61,315 bases of DNA from an uncultured Verrucomicrobia subdivision 3 bacterium (GTDB taxonomy: Bacteria; Verrucomicrobiota; Verrucomicrobiae; Limisphaerales; UBA11358). This document shows positions 15,948 through 23,832 of this stretch, in pieces (within the stretch, counting starts at the first letter, position 1; every line of letters starts with the position of its first letter). The notes beneath the pieces are model-generated. The model did no database searches. It was given only the letters and a program-made list of their open reading frames with translations, and was not told the DNA's origin. Location: positions 1 through 61,315 of the forward strand of contig CAIXPZ010000017.1 of the NCBI GenBank assembly GCA_903921455.1. Direction: 5' to 3'. A program made the position numbers and the translations under genes.

Positions 15948-16526
15948 ATGAAAGCTCAATCCTTGTTCGTGTTATTTCTTTTTGGATTATTTTGCTCCAA
16001 TTTATTGAGTCAGGTTGGAACCTATTGTTCTATCACCAATTGGTCAATGCATGCGACAAATTATCAGCCAAACAAACTGATGCTCAGGGTATGGCCCGAT
16101 GTTTCTACAAACACAACCAATTTTTATTACCCAAATAATAAACCATTTGAAAAAACTGTCTTTTCGATTTCTATCATCAATAAAACAATGATGGTTGGTT
16201 CGACGAACAATTTACGGTGCAGACTCGATAACCAGTCCGAAAATAAAGTATATTATTGGACTCTTACATACGTCTTCCTGTCAAATAATGCCTCCCTCAA
16301 TTATCAACTATTACCAGATTTAGAGCCGTCACGAGCTAAGAATGGCATTGGCTTTCCCGCCATTGGTAAAGGGATGGCCAGTGAATGGGATCTGCCATTT
16401 GTAATCGATAAAAGAGTGCAGCCGGGAGATTACGAGTTGCACGCCAGCCAGGGAGTTGTGACGAGTGATGCCAAATTTAGTTGGGAAATCGAGGCCAACA
16501 CTTTGCAGATTAATGTCGTAAAATAA
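15948..16526 (+). CDS. small secreted protein, array copy 1
   Basis: 192 aa with a signal peptide at about residues 1-22 (MKAQSLFVLFLFGLFCSNLLSQ). The mature part has NYQPNKLMLRVWPDVSTNT, a GSTNNLRCRL strand and the C-terminal stretch WEIEANTLQINVVK; it looks like an all-beta, Ig-like domain. The family is not recognised. Coding DNA is strongly AT-rich against the surrounding genome. It is the first of four related copies in tandem (16558, 17097 and 17677 follow), and it is the only full-length one that keeps both the YQPNK and the WEIEANT blocks. A function in defence, adhesion or inhibition would be a guess. Confidence 0.65.
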   Translation: MKAQSLFVLFLFGLFCSNLLSQVGTYCSITNWSMHATNYQPNKLMLRVWPDVSTNTTNFYYPNNKPFEKTVFSISIINKTMMVGSTNNLRCRLDNQSENKVYYWTLTYVFLSNNASLNYQLLPDLEPSRAKNGIGFPAIGKGMASEWDLPFVIDKRVQPGDYELHASQGVVTSDAKFSWEIEANTLQINVVK

Positions 16527-16557
16527 TCCGCCCAGCCACCTGGCAGCTTATCCAAAC

Positions 16558-17049
16558 ATGAATAGAATAAAAACATTTGTTTTAGCGTTATTCATGGCTG
16601 TATTAGGCACGGGCTATACTCAGGAAATAAGCCAATGGGGTGATCCCGTAATGGGCGCGAAACTGTCAATTTGCTTAAGCAATACAGTCATTGCAACCGG
16701 CTCTAACGTAGTTCTTCATTGCATAATTCACAATAATTCAACAAATGCTGTAATTTATCAATTGGCCGATACTAGATTGATGTTTAGCGTATATTTGGTT
16801 AGCCAGTCAGGAAAAAGAATCATATTAAACGACCGTGACAAATATGGCGGCGACCATATTAAAAGTGGCAGGGTATCCATTGGGGAGAGTCGCGACTATT
16901 TTTTACCACTCGATCTCGAAAAGAAGATTGAACCAGGTAGTTACAAAATGATTGCTACCCAGAAAATATGGATTTTCAAAATTCCCAACCGGCATGATAT
17001 ACAGCGGGGAGAACTGGTGTCTAATGAGTTAACAGTGGAATTAAAATGA
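16558..17049 (+). CDS. small secreted protein, array copy 2 (divergent)
   Basis: 163 aa with a signal peptide at about residues 1-21 (FVLALFMAVLGTGYTQE). It lacks the YQPNK block but keeps the same strand pattern: KLSICLSNTVIATGSNVVLHC parallels FSISLSNSVLSAGSTNTLRC of copy 4, and it ends NELTVELK. It starts 31 bases after copy 1 and is equally AT-rich. This looks like an older duplicate. The family is not recognised. Confidence 0.6.
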   Translation: MNRIKTFVLALFMAVLGTGYTQEISQWGDPVMGAKLSICLSNTVIATGSNVVLHCIIHNNSTNAVIYQLADTRLMFSVYLVSQSGKRIILNDRDKYGGDHIKSGRVSIGESRDYFLPLDLEKKIEPGSYKMIATQKIWIFKIPNRHDIQRGELVSNELTVELK

Positions 17050-17071
17050 TATTCATCCAATTTAATCGCTC

Positions 17072-17089
17072 GGCTATTTAAGTATAGCC
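17072..17089 (+). other. small inverted repeat between array copies 2 and 3
   Basis: GGCTAT-TTAAGT-ATAGCC, a perfect 6-bp stem eight bases before the start codon of copy 3. It may be a weak terminator or attenuator. It does not match the core signals of an attC recombination site. Confidence 0.35.
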
Positions 17090-17096
17090 CTGAACT

Positions 17097-17637
17097 ATGA
17101 AATCAATAATCGTCAGTTTAATTTTATGACAGTTTTGCTCTTTCGGGCAGGGCAATAATTATCAGCCAATTACCGATCTTTCAAAATATGCAACCAACAA
17201 TTATCACCCTTATAAAACGCCTTTTTTCGGTGTGGGGTTTTCTATTATCGCCACCAACTTGATTATGCACATTGGCTCGACAAATGTTCTCCATTGCGTC
17301 CTCAACAATCATTCTGGCAAAGACATATTATATTCATCGCTAACTTTTGTTTATCTTACTAATAACGTGCCCGGTTTTTATCAGCTTTCTCCTGAACTTG
17401 AACAGCCAGATACCAATGGTGGGCCAGCCATTACTTTAAGCAGACAAAAAAAAAGGATTGTTTCTGCTTAAGGCAAAAGATGGAAAAACTGTAGAATGGG
17501 ATCTGCCACTGATCATAGACCAGCACATGCGTTTAGATAATTACAGCCTTAAGGCCAGCCAGGGGGTTGTGACTAGCGGTGCCAAATACAGTTGGGAAAT
17601 CGAGGCCAACACTTTACAGATTAGTGTCATAAAATGA
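17097..17637 (+). pseudogene. array copy 3, broken by a stop codon and a frameshift
   Basis: From ATG 17097 the frame reads MKSIIVSLIL, then TGA at 17127-17129, then continues QFCSFGQGNNYQPITDLSKY. At the run of nine A residues (17446-17454) the frame shifts: one A fewer would restore KGLFLLKAKDGKTVEWDLPL and the ending WEIEANTLQISVIK, which matches copy 1. Two independent lesions make decay likely. Because one lies in a homopolymer, an assembly error or slippage for that one cannot be excluded. Confidence 0.75.
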
Positions 17638-17676
17638 TTAGCCACGCAAGCTGGAGGCGTTTGGTCACATCATAAA

Positions 17677-17955
17677 ATGAAAACTGACAATTTTATCAAA
17701 TTTATCCTGGTCACGTTAGTTGGTATGAATACACATGCCCAAACCATCCGGCAACAATCCATTACCAATCTATCCTCTCACAACGATCACTACCAGCCAA
17801 ACAAGCTATTGCAACGGGTTTGGCCAGACGTTTCAACAAATACGAAAGATTTCTTTCTTCCATATAGCTTGCCGTTTTCAAAGGTGAAATTTTCCATTTC
17901 ACTCAGCAATTCAGTCTTGAGTGCGGGTTCAACAAATACATTGCGCTGTCGGCTG
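17677..17955 (+). pseudogene. array copy 4, 3' end lost at a junction with phage DNA
   Basis: Starts MKTDNFIKFILVTLVGMNTHAQ (signal peptide) and follows copy 1 closely: HYQPNKLLQRVWPDVSTNTK and FSISLSNSVLSAGSTNTLRC. After LRCRL, at about base 17955, the DNA changes abruptly from AT-rich to GC-rich and the reading frame becomes meaningless, running open to 18135. The C-terminal half (WDLP and WEIEANT blocks) is missing. Confidence 0.75.
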
Positions 17956-19384
17956 TCCGCGCGATCAGCTCCTCAACTTCTCCAACGCCGGCATCATCCT
18001 GCAGGCGCGTCAGCTCGCCGCCTGCGCCGCCGCCCGGCTCTGCGACCAGCCCGATGGGCCGCGGGCTGTCGGCTGCGGCGGCGCCCGCGGTGGCGGCAAA
18101 ACCCACTGGCTCCTCGCCCAGTTGGGGGCCGATGATTGCCAGCGCCGCGCCGGCCTCAACTGCCTCCTCCTCCGCAAGGTCGGCAAATCCAACCTTGAAA
18201 ATTTCGAGACCCTGCGCCAGCGCCTCTTCGCCCGCCTGCCCCACGAGTTCAACGCCTCGCGCGGCATCCTCACCTTCGCCAACGGGTCCCGCATCGTCCT
18301 CGGCCATTACCAGTGCGAAAAAGATATCGATGCCTACCTCGGCCTCGAATACGACGTCATCGGCCTCGAGGAAGCCACCCAGCTCACCCTCCGCAAATAC
18401 GAGGACATCTCCACCTGCTGCCGCACCAGCAAGCCGGACTGGCGTCCGCGGATGTATTCCACCACCAATCCCGGCGGCGTTGGCCACCAGTGGTATCTCG
18501 AAAAATTCATCGTCCCCCACCAGTCCGGCCGCGAGTCCGACACCCGCTTCATCCCCGCCCGCGTGGACGACAACGCGTTTATCAACCCCGGTTACAAGGC
18601 CGACCTCGCCCGCCTCACCGGCTGGCAGCATGACGCGTGGTATGAGGGGCGCTGGAACTTTGCCGCCGGCCAGTATTTCCGGAATTTTTCGCCCCGCCTC
18701 CATGTCCTCCAGGAAGATTTTAAGTCGCCCTCCGGCGTCGATTGGTTTGCCGCCATGGATTACGGCTACACTCATCCCACTGTCGTCCTCCTCGGTTGCC
18801 GCAATGAGGCCGGCCACATCTATATCCTGGCTGAGCACGTGGAGCGCTTTTGGATTCCCGCCCGCCATGCCCAGGCCATCAAGGCCATGCTCGCCAGGTA
18901 CGAGGTTTTTTGTTCCCCGGATCATCTCCGCGAGCATCTCTTGGCCCGCTACCCGAATGCCTGCACCGAGCGCGAGGCCCTCTGGCACCACTGGAAGCAG
19001 CGGCGGATTCTCACCAAATTTGTCGCCGGTTCCGACGCCTTCGGCAGCGAAAGCAGCGGCGATTCCGTCGCCCGCCAATACCAGGAATTAGGCCTGTCTT
19101 TGAAGCCCGCCAATATGGATCGCGTGGCCGGCTGGTCCGCCATCGCCCAGCACCTCGGCGATCCCGACGCCGGCATCCCGCCCGCGCTCTTCATCCATCC
19201 GCGCTGCGCGCGCCTCATCGCTTGCCTGCCCTTTCTCCAGCACGATCCCGATCGCCCCGGCGATATCTTGAAGACGAACATCAACGACGAGGGGGTCGGC
19301 GGCGATGATCCCGCCGACGCCCTGCGCTACCTCGTCACCATTCAAATCCGCCGCGTTTATGCGCGCAAACTTTCCGGCTTTTAA
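17921..19384 (+). CDS. phage terminase large subunit, orphan and 5'-truncated
   Basis: TerL packages phage DNA using an ATPase and a nuclease domain. From the GTG at 17921 the frame gives 487 aa, but the first 14 or so residues come from the broken array gene in another frame. Genuine terminase sequence starts near DQLLNFSNAGIIL (about 17960). Walker A is GGARGGGKT (residues 53-61), Walker B is YDVIGLEEA, and the coupling motif region is MYSTTNPGG. The nuclease domain shows FAAMDYGYTHP and a late acidic DPADALRYL. No portal, capsid or small terminase gene is nearby. The frame is otherwise intact, so either decay is recent or the gene is kept for another reason. Its own start appears lost. Confidence 0.8.
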   Translation: MRVQQIHCAVGCPRDQLLNFSNAGIILQARQLAACAAARLCDQPDGPRAVGCGGARGGGKTHWLLAQLGADDCQRRAGLNCLLLRKVGKSNLENFETLRQRLFARLPHEFNASRGILTFANGSRIVLGHYQCEKDIDAYLGLEYDVIGLEEATQLTLRKYEDISTCCRTSKPDWRPRMYSTTNPGGVGHQWYLEKFIVPHQSGRESDTRFIPARVDDNAFINPGYKADLARLTGWQHDAWYEGRWNFAAGQYFRNFSPRLHVLQEDFKSPSGVDWFAAMDYGYTHPTVVLLGCRNEAGHIYILAEHVERFWIPARHAQAIKAMLARYEVFCSPDHLREHLLARYPNACTEREALWHHWKQRRILTKFVAGSDAFGSESSGDSVARQYQELGLSLKPANMDRVAGWSAIAQHLGDPDAGIPPALFIHPRCARLIACLPFLQHDPDRPGDILKTNINDEGVGGDDPADALRYLVTIQIRRVYARKLSGF

Positions 19385-19744
19385 CCGGCTCCCTGCCGTC
19401 CTTCGCTCGCGGGAGCGGGCGATGCTGACCGCCGGCCGGCGCGACCCGTATGTCGCGCCTCTGCTGGATAGTTCCCGCATGCGTCATCGGCTCGGCCATG
19501 GTTTCGGCAAGACGGATTTGGCATCCAGACTGCCCGCCTTGCGCGCGAGGATGACCGTCGAGAACTTTCCGGCTGGCGCTGGCTTCGGGCGGGCGGCGAA
19601 TTCAGCGAGCAGTTCGGCGGCGGTTTGCATCTCACCCATTGAACGGACGCCGGACGGGAAATCCGACAAGAAATTTGGAAAATTAATTCAGGCAGGCCGC
19701 GCCGTCGTGGCGGACCCGAACGCCCCCGTGTCAATCAGCGGCGG
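19385..19744. other. 360-base gap between terminase and waaF
   Basis: Contains one small minus-strand open frame (ATG 19637-19639 to 19484, 51 codons, MGEMQTAAELLAEFAARPKP). It has a plausible but unproven composition and no recognised family. Nothing else stands out. It may be phage-remnant DNA. Confidence 0.4.
19484..19639 (-). CDS. possible small hypothetical protein
   Basis: 51 aa from ATG 19637-19639; a second ATG at 19628-19630 is preceded by GGGTGAG. The middle (KFSTVILARKAGSLDAK) has ordinary codon use, and there is no family match by eye. It sits between the orphan terminase and waaF. Low confidence that it is expressed. Confidence 0.22.
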   Translation of the reverse strand: MGEMQTAAELLAEFAARPKPAPAGKFSTVILARKAGSLDAKSVLPKPWPSR

Positions 19745-20893
19745 TCAAGGGACGGCCGCCCCACCCGCCGCCGATAATACGGCATCCACCACGCGCGCAA
19801 CGGAAATGCCGTTCATGCAGCGAAAATCAATCGGGCATTCGCGGAGAAAACAGGGCGAGCAGGGCGCGTCCGATTTTAACAAACAATTCCGCGCGTCGCC
19901 CGGCAAACCCGGTCCGGTCAGCTCGGGCGAGGTGCTGCCGAACGGCACGACCACCGGCGTGCCCAGCGCGGCGGCGACGTGCATCGGGCCGGTGTCATTG
20001 GTGAGCAGGACGCGGCAGAGTTTCAGCAACGCCATCAGTTCGCGGAGCGAAGTCTGGCCGGCAAAATTCAGGAGTTGGGAGTTGGCAGATGGGAGTTGGG
20101 AGGCGATTTGGCTCGTTATCGCAACGTCGCTTTTGCCCCCGAACAGGAGCCAGGTGCAGTGGGTGCGTTGCTGGATTTCCTTGGCGGCGGCGATGAATTT
20201 TTCCACCGGCCAACGCTTGGCCGGGCCGTATTCCGCGCCGGGATTCAGACCGAAAATTGGTCCGGCAATTTTTTCGAGGCCGAATTTCGTTTTGGCCGCC
20301 GCGATCTCTTCCGGCGTCACGGTCAGCTGGGGCGCGAGCGGCTCGGGATTTGCGCCGAGGGCGGCGACGAGGTGGAGATATTCGTGAAGCTGATGAGCCA
20401 GCCGATTTCCGGTTGCCGATTTCCGATTTCCGATTTTTTCACCGGCGACAAGCTGGCGAATTTCCGCGGCTGTCCGCTTGCGCATTTTGACTGCGCCGGG
20501 GCGCGGGGCGACGGTCTGCGTCAGGAAAAAATTACGCCAGGGGCGGGAATAGCCGACGCGCTGGGGGATGCCGGCCAGAAAAACTTCGAGCGCCGAGCGG
20601 GGCGAGTTGGGCAGCACCAGCGCGAGATCAAATTTTTCAGCGCGCAATTTTTTACCGATGGCAAAAACACTTTCGCCGGCCGCAAAGGAAATCGTCTCAT
20701 TCACCGCCGGATGATGCCGCCACAAGTCGCGCAGTTTTTCCGGGCCGAGCAGGGTGATATGGGCGTCGGGAAATTGCTCGCGCAGGCGCAGGAGGGCGGG
20801 CGTGGTCATCACGGCATCGCCCAGCCAGTTGGTGCCGCGAACCAGAATGCGCGGAGCAGATGGCAGATGGCAGATGGCAGATGGCAGATTCAT
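19745..20893 (-). CDS. waaF: lipopolysaccharide heptosyltransferase II
   Basis: 382 aa, GT9 family. It adds heptose from ADP-heptose to the LPS inner core at the inner membrane. RILVRGTNWLGDAVMTTPAL is the family N-terminus, GLNPGAEYGPAKRWP and LLTNDTGPMHVAAALGTP are the donor-binding motifs, and PCSPCFLRECP is the usual C-terminal cysteine block. Three stretches are made of 7-base repeats and are atypical: the start codon with the next 13 or so codons (MNLPSAICHLPSAP), EKIGNRKSATGNR in the middle, and SQLPSANSQLL. All keep the frame. The gene follows the lpxL-type gene with 73 bases between, filled mostly by a repeat element. Confidence 0.9.
   Translation of the reverse strand: MNLPSAICHLPSAPRILVRGTNWLGDAVMTTPALLRLREQFPDAHITLLGPEKLRDLWRHHPAVNETISFAAGESVFAIGKKLRAEKFDLALVLPNSPRSALEVFLAGIPQRVGYSRPWRNFFLTQTVAPRPGAVKMRKRTAAEIRQLVAGEKIGNRKSATGNRLAHQLHEYLHLVAALGANPEPLAPQLTVTPEEIAAAKTKFGLEKIAGPIFGLNPGAEYGPAKRWPVEKFIAAAKEIQQRTHCTWLLFGGKSDVAITSQIASQLPSANSQLLNFAGQTSLRELMALLKLCRVLLTNDTGPMHVAAALGTPVVVPFGSTSPELTGPGLPGDARNCLLKSDAPCSPCFLRECPIDFRCMNGISVARVVDAVLSAAGGAAVP
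20069..20110 (+). repeat. heptamer run inside waaF
   Basis: Units of 7 bases from 20069: CAGGAGT, TGGGAGT, TGGCAGA, TGGGAGT, TGGGAGG, CGATTTG. Six units (42 bases, 14 codons) sit in frame within waaF and encode SQIASQLPSANSQLL on the minus strand. Confidence 0.7.
20402..20439 (+). repeat. heptamer run inside waaF
   Basis: CCGATTT (20402), CCGGTTG (20409), then CCGATTT at 20416, 20423 and 20430, followed by a short T-run. It encodes the non-conserved GEKIGNRKSATGNRL stretch of waaF. Confidence 0.75.
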
Positions 20894-20970
20894 GCGGCGA
20901 GGATGGAGGCTGGAGGATGGAGGGGCGCCTTTTCCATTTTCTATCTTCTATTCGCTATCTTCGTTTTCAT
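20856..20970 (+). repeat. heptamer element at the waaF start
   Basis: Four GCAGATG units then GCAGATT (20856-20890); CATGCGGC, whose CAT is the waaF start codon on the minus strand; GAGGATG/GAGGCTG/GAGGATG (20899-20919); the core GGCGCCTTTTCC (20924-20935); and a right arm of five heptamers (ATTTTCT, ATCTTCT, ATTCGCT, ATCTTCG, TTTTCAT; 20936-20970) that runs into the stop of the acyltransferase gene. It shares the identical 12-base core with the element at 27926. Confidence 0.75.
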
Positions 20971-21836
20971 TTTTTCCAGCGGCGATGCACCCAGAACCAG
21001 TTGGCGGGATCGCGGCGCACGGCCGTTTCCAACGCGCGGTTCACATCCAGCATGATGGCGGCGGACGAACGCGGCTCGCCGTTTTCATGCGTCGGAATTT
21101 TTTCACCGAATTCCAGCCGCCATTTGGCCAGCGCGACGCGGTAGCAAATCTGCGTGTAAAGTTCCGCGTCGTAACGCAGGGCTAGGATGGCCGGCGCGAG
21201 GCCGGTGTTGCAGTCGTGGCCAAGAAACGGCGCCCGCATGCCCTTGGCGCTCTGGTCGGCGAGCAGGCCGAGAACCATGCCGCGCTGTTCCATCCGGCGG
21301 CGCAAGGCGTGACCATCGGCGCGGCGCTCGAAAAAAAGACAGCCGCTGCGGGCGCGTAAATCCTGCATGAGCCGGTTGAGCGCGGGCTGGTTGAGCGCGC
21401 GATACGTCGTCGCGCCCTGATAGCCGGACAAGACCGATTGCAGCCGCGCGTAAAGCTCGAAGTTGCCGAAGTGACCGATGGCGACCACGACATTGCGCGG
21501 CGCGGTGTCGTCGGTTTTTCGCGGCAGGCACTCGTTGCCGACGAACTCAAGGTGCGGTCGCAGTTCCTCAAAAGTCATCGCGGCGGTTTTGACGGCGCAC
21601 AGATAATTTTCGCCGAGCCGCCGGAAATTTTCCTGCGCCAGGGCGTGAATTTCCGCCGCCGATTTTTCCGGCGCGAAACACAGCGTCAGATTTTTCAAAG
21701 TCACGCGGCGGTGGCGGGCGTCGAGATGAAACGCCAGCGCGCCGCCCGCGCGTCCGAGACGGGCGACGAGTTTCAGCGGCAGCAACTGGATGCACGCGAT
21801 AAACGTGCGGGCAAGCCAGTAAAGCACGGTGTTCAT
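20967..21836 (-). CDS. lpxL: lipid A biosynthesis lauroyl/myristoyl acyltransferase family
   Basis: 289 aa, taking ATG 21834-21836, which overlaps the lpxK stop as TGATG. LpxL/HtrB-type enzymes add secondary acyl chains to Kdo-lipid A at the inner membrane. An N-terminal membrane helix (about 4-22, YWLARTFIACIQLLPLKLV) precedes the HX4E catalytic motif HFGNFE. LADQSAKGMRAPFLG and NWFWVHRRWK are typical of the family. Length is normal. It is translationally coupled to lpxK, confirming the operon. LpxL versus LpxM specificity cannot be told from sequence alone. Confidence 0.87.
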   Translation of the reverse strand: MNTVLYWLARTFIACIQLLPLKLVARLGRAGGALAFHLDARHRRVTLKNLTLCFAPEKSAAEIHALAQENFRRLGENYLCAVKTAAMTFEELRPHLEFVGNECLPRKTDDTAPRNVVVAIGHFGNFELYARLQSVLSGYQGATTYRALNQPALNRLMQDLRARSGCLFFERRADGHALRRRMEQRGMVLGLLADQSAKGMRAPFLGHDCNTGLAPAILALRYDAELYTQICYRVALAKWRLEFGEKIPTHENGEPRSSAAIMLDVNRALETAVRRDPANWFWVHRRWKK

Positions 21837-23008
21837 CAGCGGAAACAGATTTTGCGGACGCAATCCTGAAAGTCGTTCGCGCCGGCGACGATCTTGATTT
21901 CGACGCGCATGAAGTAGAAGGGCAGATCGCGCCGGTCGATTTTCGGGAAGCGCACGGCGTCCTTCTGCGTGGTGACGATGAGGTCCGCCTGCCGTTTTTT
22001 GGCGCGGTTGATGGTGTTGAGGATTTCCTGCTGGGTGAAGCGGTGGTGGTCGGCGAAGCGCTTGGAATAGACCATTTCGCCGCCGAGCTTGATCAGGCTT
22101 TGTTCGAAGCTTTCCGGCTGGGCGATGCCGCTCAGGGATGCGACCTGTTTGCCTTTGAGCAGTTCGAGGCCTTGGCGTTCACCGGTGAAAACATCCTCGA
22201 AATACAGCGGCTGGTGCACGCATTCAATGACGGCGGCGGTGGGGTTTAGTCCGGCGATGCGCTCGCGCAGCGCGGCGGTGTTCCCGTCGCTCTTGGTTAT
22301 GAAAATGGTGTGGGCGCGGGCGAGGTGGGAGGGCGGTTCGCGCAAGGTGCCGCGCGGGAGCAGATGCTCGTTGCCGAACGGCTGCTGGCGGTCAATCAAC
22401 ACCACGTCATGCCGGCGGCCGCGCAAATCCCAATATTGGAAGCCGTCGTCCAGCAGCAGCGTGTCGCAGCCGAATTTTTCAATCGCATAGCGGCCGCTCT
22501 TCACGCGGTCCTTGTCCACGAGCACGACGACGTCCTTCAAGTTGGACGCGAGCATGTAGGGTTCGTCGCCGGCCATTTCGGAATCGAGCAGCAGCGATTT
22601 GCCGTCGGACACGACGCGCGGCGGCGTCTGGTCCTCGCGCAGGAGGATTTTATTCACCAGCCGCTGGTGCAGCGGCGCGGGTTTGGAGCGGTAGCCGCGC
22701 GAGAGGATGGCGACATTGCGGCCGGCGTCGCGGAGCTCGCGGGCGAATTTTTCCACGACGGGCGTCTTGCCGGTGCCGCCGACGGTGAGGTTGCCAATGG
22801 CGATGACCTGCACGCCGAGCGTCTTATCGCGGAGGATGCGGAAGTTGTAGAGCCAGCGCCGGATTTTCACCGCGACCTGGAAAAGCTTCGAGCTGCCGAA
22901 GAGCAGCGCGCGCGTGAAATTGGCCTTCCAGTCACGACGTTCCTCGAAGATGACTTCGAGGACGAAGGTTTCGAGGGTTTCGGCCCAGGCCCGGAACGTT
23001 TCACGCAT
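21836..23008 (-). CDS. lpxK: tetraacyldisaccharide 4'-kinase
   Basis: 390 aa. LpxK phosphorylates the 4' position of the lipid A disaccharide at the inner membrane. The P-loop is GNLTVGGTGKTP, after an N-terminal amphipathic region (about 1-60). LLDDGFQYWDLRGRRHDVVLID is the conserved catalytic stretch and ILSRGYRSK another signature. Length is slightly above the usual value because of the N-terminal extension. It begins the minus-strand LPS block lpxK-lpxL-waaF and overlaps the acyltransferase start by one base. Confidence 0.93.
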   Translation of the reverse strand: MRETFRAWAETLETFVLEVIFEERRDWKANFTRALLFGSSKLFQVAVKIRRWLYNFRILRDKTLGVQVIAIGNLTVGGTGKTPVVEKFARELRDAGRNVAILSRGYRSKPAPLHQRLVNKILLREDQTPPRVVSDGKSLLLDSEMAGDEPYMLASNLKDVVVLVDKDRVKSGRYAIEKFGCDTLLLDDGFQYWDLRGRRHDVVLIDRQQPFGNEHLLPRGTLREPPSHLARAHTIFITKSDGNTAALRERIAGLNPTAAVIECVHQPLYFEDVFTGERQGLELLKGKQVASLSGIAQPESFEQSLIKLGGEMVYSKRFADHHRFTQQEILNTINRAKKRQADLIVTTQKDAVRFPKIDRRDLPFYFMRVEIKIVAGANDFQDCVRKICFR

Positions 23009-23040
23009 TGCGGTCTAATATGCCAAAATCGGCCGGAGTT

Positions 23041-23121
23041 TTGAATTTTTAATTTTGAGTTTTTAGTTGCCGCCGCCCGGCGCGGTGGTCGCGAATTTAA
23101 AAAACTTAAAACTTAATCTAG
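23041..23121 (+). repeat. heptamer-armed element downstream of the 162-aa gene
   Basis: Left arm of four heptamers (TTGAATT, TTTAATT, TTGAGTT, TTTAGTT), a 25-base GC core at 23069-23093 (GCCGCCGCCCGGCGCGGTGG then TCGCG), and a right arm of four heptamers (AATTTAA, AAAACTT, AAAACTT, AATCTAG). The arms are roughly complementary. The last heptamer supplies the TAG stop of the minus-strand gene at 23118. Confidence 0.7.
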
Positions 23122-23606
23122 TAACCCAGCTTGGCGACTTCCTGCTGCAAGGCGAGCTGGAATTCCTGCACGTCGGCGGCGGAGGGTTTGTAACCCTGCT
23201 GTTTGGGCACGACGCCGAGCCGGCCGGTCTGGTCCAGATACCATTCAGCGGTCTGGCCGTCGCTGAACGCGACCTTGCCGCTGATGATGGCGCCGGGTTT
23301 GGTGATTTGATCCACGGTCACCGCGACTTTGCTCGCGGGCGGCAGGACTTCGTCCGCCACGGGGATTTCCCCGGCGGCCGGCGGCTGGGCCGGCAACGGT
23401 TTTTCGTCGGCCGGCGGCGGCGTCGGAACTTTTGGCGGCTCCGGATCTTTGGGCGTCAGTTTCAAGTCGTCCACGAGGAACCGGGCTTCCATGTAAGTCA
23501 GCTTGAGGTTGAATTCGGCGGCCAGCCGGTTTTGGATCTCCGAAAGCTTTGCGCCTTCGGCAATCCACCTGGCCACGGTTAGTCTCTGAGCTTCATCCAA
23601 TTTCAT
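23118..23606 (-). CDS. hypothetical protein with helical N-terminus and proline linker
   Basis: 162 aa. Residues 1-50 are helical (DEAQRLTVARWIAEGAKLSEIQNRLAAEF) and look like a winged-helix or HTH-type segment. Residues 53-85 are a proline-rich linker (PPKVPTPPPADEKPLPAQPP). Residues 90-162 form a small beta domain with GKVAFSDGQTAEWYLDQTGRLG, a pattern seen in Verrucomicrobia proteins of unknown function. The start ATG is 23604-23606. The stop codon lies inside the repeat element at 23041. It could be first in the minus-strand run towards lpxK, but the repeat lies between. Confidence 0.65.
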   Translation of the reverse strand: MKLDEAQRLTVARWIAEGAKLSEIQNRLAAEFNLKLTYMEARFLVDDLKLTPKDPEPPKVPTPPPADEKPLPAQPPAAGEIPVADEVLPPASKVAVTVDQITKPGAIISGKVAFSDGQTAEWYLDQTGRLGVVPKQQGYKPSAADVQEFQLALQQEVAKLGY

Positions 23607-23742
23607 GCCGCAAGTTTAATCAAAATCGGCGGGGAAGCCAGCCTCAAGCACCAGCTGCGCAATAAGTGCGCGGGCAAACTCCAGTGCGCAGAGCTTGCGC
23701 AGCGAGTTCGATTGATTCATTGGGAAAATTCGATTATTGCTC

Positions 23743-23757
23743 TGGCATGTTCCTTGC
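23743..23757 (+). promoter_or_regulatory. sigma-54-type promoter (-24/-12) of the secretion operon
   Basis: TGGCATGTTCCTTGC matches the consensus TGGCAYRNNNNTTGC exactly, with GG at 23744-23745 and GC at 23756-23757 and ten bases between them. The predicted transcription start is near 23769, 64 bases before ATG 23833, which has a good ribosome site (AAGGA at about 23821-23825). Sigma-54 promoters need an AAA+ activator; none is encoded in the window, although a histidine kinase of the type that partners such activators follows the operon at 36377. Confidence 0.7.
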
Positions 23758-23832
23758 GTATGGGGAGGCATCCCGTGCCGGCGCGCGTTTGTGCCGGCCA
23801 TGGAATCAAACTAACACCACTAAGGAAATTAA

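Noticed and set aside
15948..17676. Integron gene cassettes with attC sites
   Set aside because: The spacers between array copies do not show paired GTTRRRY/RYYYAAC core sites or a long imperfect palindrome that I can identify; only the integrase tail supports the idea.
23616..23801. 61-residue minus-strand frame upstream of the secretion operon
   Set aside because: It covers the sigma-54-type promoter, lacks a clear ribosome site, and has no family resemblance.
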